Origin: JBQTHD01 sp052390275 | Lineage (GTDB): Bacteria > Actinomycetota > Acidimicrobiia > Acidimicrobiales > AC-14 | Assembly: GCA_052390275.1 (NCBI GenBank) | Contig: JBQTHD010000002.1 | Span: forward strand, 86,796 to 150,795 | DNA: 64,000 nucleotides | Direction: 5' to 3' | Shown: positions 16,387 through 24,373 of the stretch, in pieces | Position numbering within the stretch: position 1 is the first letter of the stretch | Layout: each line of letters starts with the position of its first letter | Position numbers and translations under genes: made by a program | The notes under the pieces: generated by a model | Told to the model about the DNA's origin: nothing | The model's database searches: none | The model's input: only the letters and a program-made list of their open reading frames with translations

Positions 16387-17972
16387 GGCCTACCCCTTTC
16401 AACCAGCGAAGCCGGCGCTGTTGGCGGATTTCCGAAGTCCAATCCTTCGGCATGGTTCGAACTTCGACTTAGTCGCGCCGAAGTTAGCCCCAGCCAGACC
16501 ATGAACGCGAGCCACCCTCCGTGCAAGGCCCAGTCCAGGGTCCCGGGCCGGGTGTAATCGGGAAGGAGGTTTCGCCAAAGCCGGTACCAGGGGGCCACGG
16601 TGGTAGTGAAGTCGACCACCCACGTCAACCGGGTCAGCCAGCCCTCGACCACCACAACCCCGAAGGTGGCCACCCCGATCAGGCCGGTGCCCACCACCCA
16701 GAGCCGGCGTCCGGCCCAGGATCGTCCCGCCCAGGCCGCTACGGCGAGAATCACACCGGGCAGGACCACCACCACCTGGCGCCCCGGCCACCACCACCCG
16801 TGCATGGTCAATGCGGGGAAGGTGGCGGTCAGCCAACCGGCGGCCACCGTGGCGACAAGTGCAGCGCCGATCCAGGACGCCTCGCCCGGTTTCGCGTCAC
16901 CCGGGTGCGGTCGCCGAGCGGAAGGAGCCGGATCGGGGCCGGCCCGACGGCGGAGTCTGAACCAGGCGGCGTCCTGAGTTCCCACCGCCGCCAGAGCGGG
17001 GACGGCCAGCAGGTGGATCGGCGACCAGGCGGCGAGTCCGAAGGACTGGTCGGTCAACAGGCCGACCAGTCGCCGGCTGCGCCCCAGGAGATCGGGCGCG
17101 GTTCCCATCACCTCCGCCTGGTCGTCGGCGAAATGGGACCCGGCGGCGTACGGGGTGATTCCGCCATAGGTGGCCAGGTGAAACCAGGCGTAGGTCACTC
17201 CTGCCAGGCCCAGGGCGGCCACCACCAAGGCGGTTGACGCCAACCCCTTGACCCGACGCCGCAGCGCCATGCGGCCGACCAGGACGGCGGCCAGGACCAG
17301 GGCCACCGGCGAGTACTTGACCGACAGCCAGGGCAGGGCCACCACCGCGGCAACGGCCAGGAGGGTGCCGCGGCGCCCGAGAGGCCCGGTGGCCGCGGTG
17401 AGGGCCAGGGTCACGGCCAGGGCAGCCGGAAGCTCGGGGTAGATCTGGCTGCCGTAGACGGCCAGCGGCGCCGAAAGTCCGAACAGGGCGACCACGCACG
17501 CAGCCACCCCCGGGGGCACCGCCAGGCGGCGGACGGACACCCAGATCAAGGCCGCGGCCAGAACCCCGGCCATGGCGGCCATGGCCAGCTTGGCTCCCAC
17601 CCAGCCGCCCAGCTTCACCGGCAGGGCCAGCAGCACAGGAAGGAGGGGGTTGTGCGGGCTGAGCCTGGACCCGTCGGGCTGGGCTGCGTCCTGGGGTGGC
17701 AGGTCGGGGGGGTGAAAGGTCCGGTACCGGCCCTCGGCTCGCTCGTCGGCGATGTTCAGGTCGCCGTCCTCGGCCAGGCTGATGGCGCTGAGCAGGTACT
17801 GCGGTTCATCGGCGGTCACGGGGGCGCCATAGGTGGCCCGGACCCCGATTCCCGAGGCGGCCGCCGCCATCACCGCCAGGCCAACGAGGGTCATCCACCG
17901 AACCAGAAGCCGGCGGCTCACGGGCGCCCGGGGCTCGGCGGATGCCCGCTGCTTCACGTGCGCTCGCAGCAT
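16383..17972 (-). CDS. Polytopic membrane protein, GT-C glycosyltransferase-like
   Basis: A 529-residue protein with about ten hydrophobic helices. The N-terminal loop after the first helix carries TADEPQYLLSAISLAEDGDLN, which resembles the acidic D-E-x-x-Y catalytic loop of ArnT/PMT-type glycosyltransferases that use polyprenyl-phosphate sugars. The second loop has HNPLLPVLLALP. A central cytoplasmic linker (about residues 330-360) is Arg/Pro-rich. It probably transfers a sugar to a lipid or protein on the outer face of the membrane; the substrate is unknown. ATG 17972 has AGGGAG six bases upstream and lies inside a 29-base tandem duplication. Confidence 0.65.
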   Translation of the reverse strand: MLRAHVKQRASAEPRAPVSRRLLVRWMTLVGLAVMAAAASGIGVRATYGAPVTADEPQYLLSAISLAEDGDLNIADERAEGRYRTFHPPDLPPQDAAQPDGSRLSPHNPLLPVLLALPVKLGGWVGAKLAMAAMAGVLAAALIWVSVRRLAVPPGVAACVVALFGLSAPLAVYGSQIYPELPAALAVTLALTAATGPLGRRGTLLAVAAVVALPWLSVKYSPVALVLAAVLVGRMALRRRVKGLASTALVVAALGLAGVTYAWFHLATYGGITPYAAGSHFADDQAEVMGTAPDLLGRSRRLVGLLTDQSFGLAAWSPIHLLAVPALAAVGTQDAAWFRLRRRAGPDPAPSARRPHPGDAKPGEASWIGAALVATVAAGWLTATFPALTMHGWWWPGRQVVVVLPGVILAVAAWAGRSWAGRRLWVVGTGLIGVATFGVVVVEGWLTRLTWVVDFTTTVAPWYRLWRNLLPDYTRPGTLDWALHGGWLAFMVWLGLTSARLSRSSNHAEGLDFGNPPTAPASLVERGRP

Positions 17973-18007
17973 CTCGGCTCCCTCACGTGCGCTCGCAGCA
18001 TCTCGGC
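17954..18007. repeat. 29-base tandem duplication covering the start of the membrane glycosyltransferase gene
   Basis: The unit beginning TCACGTGCGCTCGCAGCATC occurs at 17954 and again at 17983. Each copy contains an ATG on the minus strand (17972 and 18001). Because 29 is not a multiple of three, only the inner ATG is in frame with the long gene. Confidence 0.85.
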
Positions 18008-18061
18008 GCCCTCACCTGCGGCCGCCGCCCCACGGGGCGCTCGTCAGGGGTTCCGTCCGCT

Positions 18062-19597
18062 TCACAGGTTCTGGCCCCTGCGGAGCACCAGGGCCCAGGT
18101 CAAAAGGCCGGAGATGCTCAATAGGACCAACGAAGCCAGCCCCATCTCCGCCAGAAAGCCGTCCTCCGCCGCGTTCCAGATCTTGGTGGCGAGGGTGGAG
18201 TAGCCGGTGGGGGAGAGCAGCAGGGTGGCGGGGAGTTCCTTCATGGTGGACAACAGCACCAACCCGGCCCCCGCAGCCAGGCCGGGCAGCATCAGGGGCA
18301 GTTCAACCGAGGCCAGCCGGCGAGTCGGACTGGCACCCAGCACGCTGGCTGCCTCGCCCAGCCGCGACGACACCCCGGCCACCGCCACCTCGGCCACCCG
18401 CAGGCCCTGGGCTCCGAAGTGCACGACGTAGGCCACGATCAACAGCGGCAGGCTCTGGTACAGCCCGAGCCACACCGGCGCCTGCAGAGCCCAGAATCCC
18501 AGGGCCAACGCCACCACGAGACCGGGCAGGGCCAACCCGCCCACCACCAGGGCGTGGGCGGTCTCCCCGGCCCGGCTCCGAAAACGGGTGGTCAGGAAGG
18601 CAACGGGGGTGACCACGGCCAATGCCACCACAGCCGTGGTGAGGCTCAGCCCGGCGGTGTGGGCGGCCGGGGAGACCAGGTTGGCCAGGTCGGCGGCCAG
18701 GGCGGCGGAGTTCTCCCGTCCTGACGCCAGGCCTCGAAAGGCCCACCAGCCCAGGACCACCACCGGGGCTACCAGCCCCAGGGTCGCCACCGCTCCCACC
18801 GTCGCCAGAGCCGGCAATCTGGCCCGGCCCAATGCCAATCGGACGAGGGGGCGGTCGGAGCGGCCGGGCGTGACCTGCCGCCGCCGGGCCATGGCTCGCT
18901 CCGAGGCGGCCACCATCAAAGCCACCGTTCCCAGAACCAGGCTGAGGGCCAGAGAGGCGGGAAGGAGTCGGGAGGAATAGATGGCCCGGGTCAAGGTGTC
19001 GAACCGCATGAGTTGCACGGCCCCGAAATCACTGACGGTGTAGAGCCCGACCAGCAGGGCTCCGGCCCAGATGGCCGGCCGGGCCTGGGGCAGGACGACC
19101 CGGGCAAAGGTGGCCCAGGACCCGGCCCCCAGCAGCCTTGACGACTCCTCCAGCGACGACGGCAGGGCCGAGAACCGGGCGGCCACCGGCAGGTAGACGT
19201 AGGGATAGGTCAAAAGGGTCAAGACGATGAATGCGCCCCAGAAGCCCTCGATACGGGGGGCCTGACCCAGACCCAGGCGATCGAGTCCAGCCCCGACCAG
19301 GCCCCCGGGGGCGAAGGCCGCCAACAGGGCCGAGGCCCCGACGTAGGACGGAATCACGAGCGGCAACGGCAGGACGGCCCTCCACACCCGGGCCCAGGGC
19401 ACGTCGGTGCGGGTGGTCAGCCAGGCAAGCAGGGTACCGATCACGGCGCTGGCCGCAGCCACCGAAACCGAGATGGCCAGGGTGCGCCGCAGTGGGCCCA
19501 GGGTGGCATCGGAGGCGACCACGTCGAGCAGGTCGCCGGGGCTGGCCAGGTTCCGTGCCACCAGGTAGCCAATGGGGGCGGCGAACGCCGCGGCCAC
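18062..19597 (-). CDS. fbpB: Ferric-iron ABC transporter permease, fused two-half type
   Basis: A 511-residue permease made of two homologous halves of about six helices each, as in FbpB/SfuB. Each half has a cytoplasmic coupling loop: EESSRLLGAGSWATFARVVLP near residue 150, and GEAASVLGASPTRRLASVELP near residue 410. It would move Fe(III) delivered by the binding protein. The first available start is GTG 19597, just inside the first helix. The open frame continues upstream through DLTPA pentapeptide repeats without any ATG, GTG or TTG, so the start is uncertain. The fbpA gene lies directly upstream; the ATPase gene is separate. Confidence 0.9.
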   Translation of the reverse strand: MAAAFAAPIGYLVARNLASPGDLLDVVASDATLGPLRRTLAISVSVAAASAVIGTLLAWLTTRTDVPWARVWRAVLPLPLVIPSYVGASALLAAFAPGGLVGAGLDRLGLGQAPRIEGFWGAFIVLTLLTYPYVYLPVAARFSALPSSLEESSRLLGAGSWATFARVVLPQARPAIWAGALLVGLYTVSDFGAVQLMRFDTLTRAIYSSRLLPASLALSLVLGTVALMVAASERAMARRRQVTPGRSDRPLVRLALGRARLPALATVGAVATLGLVAPVVVLGWWAFRGLASGRENSAALAADLANLVSPAAHTAGLSLTTAVVALAVVTPVAFLTTRFRSRAGETAHALVVGGLALPGLVVALALGFWALQAPVWLGLYQSLPLLIVAYVVHFGAQGLRVAEVAVAGVSSRLGEAASVLGASPTRRLASVELPLMLPGLAAGAGLVLLSTMKELPATLLLSPTGYSTLATKIWNAAEDGFLAEMGLASLVLLSISGLLTWALVLRRGQNL

Positions 19598-19660
19598 CAG
19601 CCATCCGACAGTCGCCAGACCCGGCCCCGGCCGCCGCCCCCCCGGAGTCCCCTCGCCCGG

Positions 19661-19720
19661 AGTCAGATCGGCTGGAGTCAGATCGGCCGGAGTCAGATCG
19701 GCCGGAGTCAGATCGGCTGG
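19661..19720. repeat. Four tandem 15-base units between fbpA and fbpB
   Basis: AGTCAGATCGGCTGG and its one-base variant are repeated four times without a gap. On the minus strand they read as Asp-Leu-Thr-Pro-Ala pentapeptides in the fbpB frame, upstream of the first usable start. Confidence 0.9.
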
Positions 19721-19722
19721 GG

Positions 19723-20838
19723 TCAGGCGGACTCCAGGCCGCTCGCGTCGATGAGTTCTTTGGTCCTGGCGAGCCCTCCGCCAAGGGAGTCGGCTTCAAA
19801 GGTGGGGGTCTCGATCTCCGACAGAGGCGGGAGCCCATGGGAGGGCGCCACGCCCGACGCCAGGGGGTATTCGAAGGATTCCTCGCTGAAGAACTGCTGG
19901 GCCTCGGTTCCCAGCAGGAAGTCAACGAGCCTACGGGCCGATTCCGAGTCGTCTGTGGCGGCCACCACCGAGGCGCCGGTGATGAGGTTCATGGCCCCGA
20001 TGTCGGCATCGGGAAAGATGTGGTTACGGGTGGGAAGGTCGGGGTCCTCCGCCAGTGCACGGAAGTTGTAGTAGTGGTTGACCAGCCCGAAGGGGACCTC
20101 ACCGCGGCCCACCGCCTCGACGATGGCGGTGTTGTTGGCATAGGTCCGGGCACCGTTGTCCTTCATTCCGGTCAACCAGCCCAGGGTGCGTTCCTCGCCC
20201 ACTGATTGGCGCATGCCGGTGACGAAGTCCTGGAAGGACCCGTTAGCCGGCGCCAGCGCCACCTTGTCGGCGAAGGCCGGCCCGGTCAGGTCGAACACCG
20301 AGGCAGGCAGGTCGGCCTCAGCCACCAGGTCGGAGTTGTAGACCAGAACCCGGACGCGGCCCGAGATCCCGACCCACAGCCCGGCGGGGCTTCGGGACGC
20401 CTCGTCCACCCGGCCCAGCGTGTCGGCCCGGAGCGGGGCCAGACGTCCCTTCTGAGCCAGGAACGCCACCGCGCCGGGACTCTGGGACAGGTAGACGTCG
20501 GCCGGCGAACGGTCCGCCTCGGTGTCGATGAGCAGGGCCAGGTCGGCGGACTGTCCGTAGCGGACATCGACGGCGATGCCGGTTTCGGCTGCGAAGCGCT
20601 CCAGGATGGGGCTGATCAGGTTCTCTGTACGGCCGGAGTAGATGGTGACGCGCTCGGAACCTCCTGCCCCGGATGGCCCCCCGCAGGCGGCCAGAGCACC
20701 CGCGACCAGGGCCCCGCCGGCCATGGCCGCCATCGGGTTCCGCCGCCGGGGTGAAACCGGGCCGCCGAGCGAGGCATGGGTTCGGGCCCGCCGATCGCGC
20801 ACCGCCAGTAGCCAGAGGTTCGTCGTGCCTATCCTCAT
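19723..20838 (-). CDS. fbpA: Iron(III) ABC transporter substrate-binding lipoprotein
   Basis: A 371-residue binding protein of the FbpA/FutA type. The signal has a twin-Arg-like RRRNP followed by a hydrophobic stretch and lipobox LAAC, then a Gly/Ser linker. The mature domain begins RVTIYSGRTENLISPILERF and has VYLSQSPGAVAFLAQKGRL, and SDLVAEADLPASVFDL. The paired tyrosines LVNHYYNFRAL are the iron ligands of this family. Length is normal. ATG 20838 is chosen because all longer versions overlap the divergent glycosyltransferase. A DtxR/IdeR-like half-site sits just upstream, in keeping with iron control. Confidence 0.9.
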   Translation of the reverse strand: MRIGTTNLWLLAVRDRRARTHASLGGPVSPRRRNPMAAMAGGALVAGALAACGGPSGAGGSERVTIYSGRTENLISPILERFAAETGIAVDVRYGQSADLALLIDTEADRSPADVYLSQSPGAVAFLAQKGRLAPLRADTLGRVDEASRSPAGLWVGISGRVRVLVYNSDLVAEADLPASVFDLTGPAFADKVALAPANGSFQDFVTGMRQSVGEERTLGWLTGMKDNGARTYANNTAIVEAVGRGEVPFGLVNHYYNFRALAEDPDLPTRNHIFPDADIGAMNLITGASVVAATDDSESARRLVDFLLGTEAQQFFSEESFEYPLASGVAPSHGLPPLSEIETPTFEADSLGGGLARTKELIDASGLESA

Positions 20839-20841
20839 ATC

Positions 20842-20858
20842 TAAGGTGAACCCTACTC
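20842..20858. promoter_or_regulatory. Possible iron box (DtxR/IdeR-like) between fbpA and the glycosyltransferase gene
   Basis: TAAGGTGAACCCTACTC resembles the left half TWAGGT-WA and, loosely, the right half of the IdeR/DtxR consensus. It lies four bases upstream of the fbpA ATG, where an iron-dependent repressor would block transcription. The match is partial. Confidence 0.35.
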
Positions 20859-20860
20859 CG

Positions 20861-21658
20861 GTGGATTCCAGCGACCCGGTCGTGGTGTTCATGCCCGCCC
20901 GCAACGAGGCGCTCACCGTGGCACAGGTACTGGATCGGGTCCCCGCCCTGATCGCGGGCCACCGGGTGGAGCGGCTGGTCATCGACGATTCTTCCACCGA
21001 CGGCACCGCCGAAGCTGCCCGCCGAGCCGGGGCCCGGGTGGTGCGCCTGGAGGCGCCGGGCGGGTTGGGAGCAGCGGTGCGCCAGGGCCTGGCGGAGGCC
21101 CGGGCCCTGGGTCCGGCGGCAGTGGTGTTCTGTGACGCCGACGGGGAGTACGACCCGGCCGAATCGGACCGCTTGGTGGCCCCCATCTTGGAGGGCCGGG
21201 CCGACTACGTGATCGGTTCCCGGTTCTCCGGCGACATCGGTCGTATGCAGCGGCGACGGCGGGCTGGCAACCGGGTCCTCACGGTGGCGTTGTCGCGCCT
21301 GGCCGGCCAGCATCTCACCGACGGCCAGAGCGGTTTTCGGGCCCTATCGGGCCCGGCGGCGGCCGCAGCGGTCATCAACCACGACTACAACTACGCCCAG
21401 GTGCTCACCCTGGACCTCCTGGCGAAGGGATTCCGATACGCCGAGGTCCCGATCAGCTACTCGTTTCGCACCCAGGGCCGCTCGTTCGTCCGTCTCGTCC
21501 CCTACCTTGCGCACGTCGCCCCGGCCGTGTGGCGCATGCGGCGCAATGGAGCGCGGACCCCGGTCAGTCCTCCACCACATGAGAACGGAAGCCATCCCGG
21601 GCCCGGCCCCAGCGTTGGCGGTCAAGGGTCGGCCCCGGCCCCACGCAGTCGGCGATAG
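20861..21658 (+). CDS. Family 2 glycosyltransferase (dolichol-phosphate-mannose-synthase-like)
   Basis: About 265 residues. The N-terminal VVVFMPARNEALTVAQVLD and LVIDDSSTDGTAEAARRAG blocks hold the nucleotide-sugar site; CDADGEYDP is the acidic metal motif; and ITDGQSGFRALS-like LTDGQSGFRAL is the acceptor loop seen in polyprenyl-phosphate glycosyltransferases. It would load a sugar on a polyprenyl phosphate, which could feed the GT-C protein at 16383. Starts at GTG 20825, 20846 and 20861 are possible; 20861 gives the usual short N terminus. Its 3' end overlaps the convergent FAD gene by 95 bases. Confidence 0.82.
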   Translation: MDSSDPVVVFMPARNEALTVAQVLDRVPALIAGHRVERLVIDDSSTDGTAEAARRAGARVVRLEAPGGLGAAVRQGLAEARALGPAAVVFCDADGEYDPAESDRLVAPILEGRADYVIGSRFSGDIGRMQRRRRAGNRVLTVALSRLAGQHLTDGQSGFRALSGPAAAAAVINHDYNYAQVLTLDLLAKGFRYAEVPISYSFRTQGRSFVRLVPYLAHVAPAVWRMRRNGARTPVSPPPHENGSHPGPGPSVGGQGSAPAPRSRR

Positions 21659-22961
21659 CCCAGGCCATGGCCAGGCCGTGGTGGGTGTTGTCGTGGGCGA
21701 ACAGTCCATGGCGACCCAGGGTGACCAAATTCTGATGGGAGGCCAGCCAAGACTCCACTGCGGCCAGATCCTGTGCCCAGCCCCGGTGGTAGATGGGGTA
21801 GACGGCCGGTTCGCGCACCACCACCGTCTGGCGTACCGGCCCCGGGTCCAACCCCATGTCGGCCATGTCCCTGGTGACCACCATCACCAGCGCTTCGTCG
21901 GCGGCCGACCAGGTGGAGTCGCCCGTTCGGCAGGGAATCTCGGCGCAGATCACCGTGGTCCCGGGTGGGTCGGGTCCGTCCCGATAGTTGCGGGGTTCGG
22001 ACAACCGGGTCATGGCCGTTTCTGATCCGGGGAGATAGTGGGTTTCGAATCGGCTCAGGCGGTGGGCGTCGAGGACCAGATACACCAGCACCATGGCCCG
22101 CGAGCGCAGACGGGAGGCGGCCTGGGTAACCGCCGCCGGCGGACCTGGCTGGACCAGGGAGGCCACGACCTTCAGCGGAAGGGTGGAGATGACCAGATCG
22201 GCGGCCATCGCCTCCCCGCTGCCGCACTCCACCGACCACGCCTGAGCCGGGGAATCCCCGCCGGGCAGTCGCAGGCCGGTGACGGCCGTGTCGAGACGTA
22301 GCTCGACGCCGGCTTCGGTGGCGCCCGCGGCCAGACCGACCGAGATGGCTCCGAACCCGCCCTGGGTCGGGTACCAGAATCGCCCGGAGTCCCGGGCCAG
22401 CATTCGCCGGGCCATTCCCGCCGCGCTGCGGGCGCTGATCCGCCGCCGGGCGGCCTCGGCGTCCACTTCGGTGGGTGGGAGCCCCCACAACTTCTTGGCA
22501 TAGGGAAGGTAGAAGTGCTCCGCCAGCGTCGGTCCCATGCGGCGGCGCACCACCGAGGCAAAGTCGTCGCGGCCCATCCCGGCCGGTGGCGAATGCATGC
22601 GGGTGGCGACCAGGTCCCGGGCGGCCCCGGCGGCAAGCCCCGGCGGCAGGTTCCGGGCCAGGTCGCCCGGGCGCATCGGGTAGGCCAGCCAGCGGCCGGC
22701 CAGGCGCACCCGGCCCCGCCGGCGCCGCCACTGGAGCCCGCCTTCGATCAGGCCGCCGACCTCACCCAGGATGACCGGGTCGATGCTTGGGTGAAGTCGA
22801 TGGCTCCCCAGGTCGACGGCCATCCCGCCCACCGCCAGGCTGGCGGCCAGCCCACCCACCTGGTCTCGGCGCTCGAGAAGAGTCACCTGATGGCCGGCAA
22901 GGGCGAGTCGCCAGGCGGTGGCCAGCCCGGCCGGCCCGCCCCCCAGAACGGCGATACTCAA
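21564..22961 (-). CDS. FAD-dependent oxidoreductase, protoporphyrinogen-oxidase/UDP-galactopyranose-mutase-like
   Basis: A 465-residue flavoprotein. The dinucleotide fold is at the N terminus (VLGGGPAGLATAWRLALAG, then Glu in LLERRDQVGGL). The internal YAKKLWGLPPTEVDAEAARRRI and the WYPTQGGFGAI segments occur in amine-oxidase-type flavoproteins that pair with glycosyltransferases. C-terminal RHGLFAHDNTHHGLAMAW is the FAD-pyrophosphate part. The TTG start overlaps the fbpC stop (TTGA), so it is cotranscribed with the ATPase. Substrate unknown; the adjacent convergent glycosyltransferase hints at a polyprenyl or sugar substrate. Confidence 0.75.
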   Translation of the reverse strand: MSIAVLGGGPAGLATAWRLALAGHQVTLLERRDQVGGLAASLAVGGMAVDLGSHRLHPSIDPVILGEVGGLIEGGLQWRRRRGRVRLAGRWLAYPMRPGDLARNLPPGLAAGAARDLVATRMHSPPAGMGRDDFASVVRRRMGPTLAEHFYLPYAKKLWGLPPTEVDAEAARRRISARSAAGMARRMLARDSGRFWYPTQGGFGAISVGLAAGATEAGVELRLDTAVTGLRLPGGDSPAQAWSVECGSGEAMAADLVISTLPLKVVASLVQPGPPAAVTQAASRLRSRAMVLVYLVLDAHRLSRFETHYLPGSETAMTRLSEPRNYRDGPDPPGTTVICAEIPCRTGDSTWSAADEALVMVVTRDMADMGLDPGPVRQTVVVREPAVYPIYHRGWAQDLAAVESWLASHQNLVTLGRHGLFAHDNTHHGLAMAWAIADCVGPGPTLDRQRWGRARDGFRSHVVED

Positions 22962-24211
22962 CTGTCGGTGGCTACCAGGGCGACCGATCCGGATTCTGCG
23001 GCCCGGGAACTGGGGGTCAGGGAACTGTCGCCCAGGGAACCGGCGGTCAGGGAACCGTCGTTCGTGGAACCGGCGGCCAGGGAACCGTCGTTCGTGAAAC
23101 CGGCGGTCAGCAACCCGCCGGGGGAGGGTGCGAAGGCGGCCGGAAGTCCGCTGATGCGAGGTTGGCCCGCCCAGGCTGTTGCGTGCCCTGAAAGCCGAAC
23201 CCCCACCCGGTCACCGGCGGCGAGGTCGGGGGCGGCCCCCACCCGGGCCCGCAACCGGACACCAGCGTCGAGGCTGAGGCAGTAGACGCTGTCGTGCCCG
23301 TAGAACTCGACCCGGTCGACCACGCCGACCGACCCGGGTGACACCACCAGTTGCTCGGGCCGGACCATCACCTCCACCGGGCCGCGACAAGCCGACGCCA
23401 CCGGCAGCAGACCCAGGGCGGTGGCCACGTGGGAGCCCCGACCCTCGCCCTCCAAGAAGTTGGCCTCGCCCACGAAGCCGGCCACCCAGGGCGATGCCGG
23501 GAAGCGGTAGAGGTCGGCCGGCGGGGCACACTGGACGATGGCCCCGGCGGACATGACCGCCACCTTTTCGCCCAGCAGAAAGGCCTCCTCCTGGTCGTGG
23601 GTGACGAACAGGGTGGTCACCCCCACCTCCGCCAGGAGTCGGCCCACCTCGGCCCGTACCGCTACCCGAAGCGAGGCGTCAAGGTTGGAAAAAGGTTCGT
23701 CCAGCAGCAGGACTTTGGGTCGGGGAGCAAGTGCCCGGGCCAGGGCCACCCGCTGCTGCTGGCCTCCCGACAGGGTGGCCGGAAGCCGGTCGGCCAAAGC
23801 GGCCAGGCCCACCATGTCCAGCGCCTCGCCGACCCGGGGGGCCAGGGCTCTGGTTCGGCGACCTGGAACCCGCCGCCCCTGGCGCAGGTCCCGGGGTAGG
23901 CCGAAGCCCACGTTCTGAGCCACCGTCAGGTGGGGGAAGAGGGCCCAATCCTGGAAAACCATTCCCAGCCGTCGTTCCTGAGGGGCGACGAAGACCCCGG
24001 GCCCGTTCAGGGTCCGCCCGCCGACCGCCACGGTGCCCGCACTGGGTTTCTCCAGGCCGGCGATGGTCCTCAACAGGGTTGTCTTACCGCAGCCGCTCGG
24101 ACCGAGCAGGGCAACGATCGAACCGGATGAAACCGAGAGGCTCACCTGATGCAGGACTGTCGTCGTCCCATAGGCCTTGACCAGGTCGACGACCTCGACG
24201 GCGGTTTCCAC
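22958..24211 (-). CDS. fbpC: Ferric-iron ABC transporter ATP-binding protein
   Basis: About 417 residues. Walker A GPSGCGKTT, signature LSGGQQQRVALARAL, Walker B VLLLDEPFSNLD and switch THDQEEA are intact, and a C-terminal TOBE-like regulatory domain (MVRPEQLVVSP) follows. It would power the FbpB permease. The last about 60 residues are an extra tail of repeated Gly-Ser-Leu-Thr-Ala units encoded by three 30-base copies (23011-23100). GTG 24211 is preferred to the frame start at 24247. It is separated from fbpA-fbpB by the glycosyltransferase and the FAD gene. Confidence 0.9.
   Translation of the reverse strand: METAVEVVDLVKAYGTTTVLHQVSLSVSSGSIVALLGPSGCGKTTLLRTIAGLEKPSAGTVAVGGRTLNGPGVFVAPQERRLGMVFQDWALFPHLTVAQNVGFGLPRDLRQGRRVPGRRTRALAPRVGEALDMVGLAALADRLPATLSGGQQQRVALARALAPRPKVLLLDEPFSNLDASLRVAVRAEVGRLLAEVGVTTLFVTHDQEEAFLLGEKVAVMSAGAIVQCAPPADLYRFPASPWVAGFVGEANFLEGEGRGSHVATALGLLPVASACRGPVEVMVRPEQLVVSPGSVGVVDRVEFYGHDSVYCLSLDAGVRLRARVGAAPDLAAGDRVGVRLSGHATAWAGQPRISGLPAAFAPSPGGLLTAGFTNDGSLAAGSTNDGSLTAGSLGDSSLTPSSRAAESGSVALVATDS
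23011..23100. repeat. Three tandem 30-base units in the fbpC tail
   Basis: Units start at 23011, 23041 and 23071; the last two differ at only a few bases. Each is two related 15-base halves. In the minus frame they encode the Asn-Asp-Gly-Ser-Leu-x-Ala-Gly tail of FbpC. Confidence 0.85.
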
Positions 24212-24373
24212 TGCCGCGAATCGTAACCTTGCGGTGGCGAAAGCCAACCTTCGGGGTCGTCCCGATCAGATCTTGGATTCACCGTCGACTTGACCCCAAT
24301 GGTCACGGATGCCCGGCGCCGTGGGGTTGCCCGGCTGGTTTGTCATTGCCCGCCCTTACGCTGCGGACTCCTT

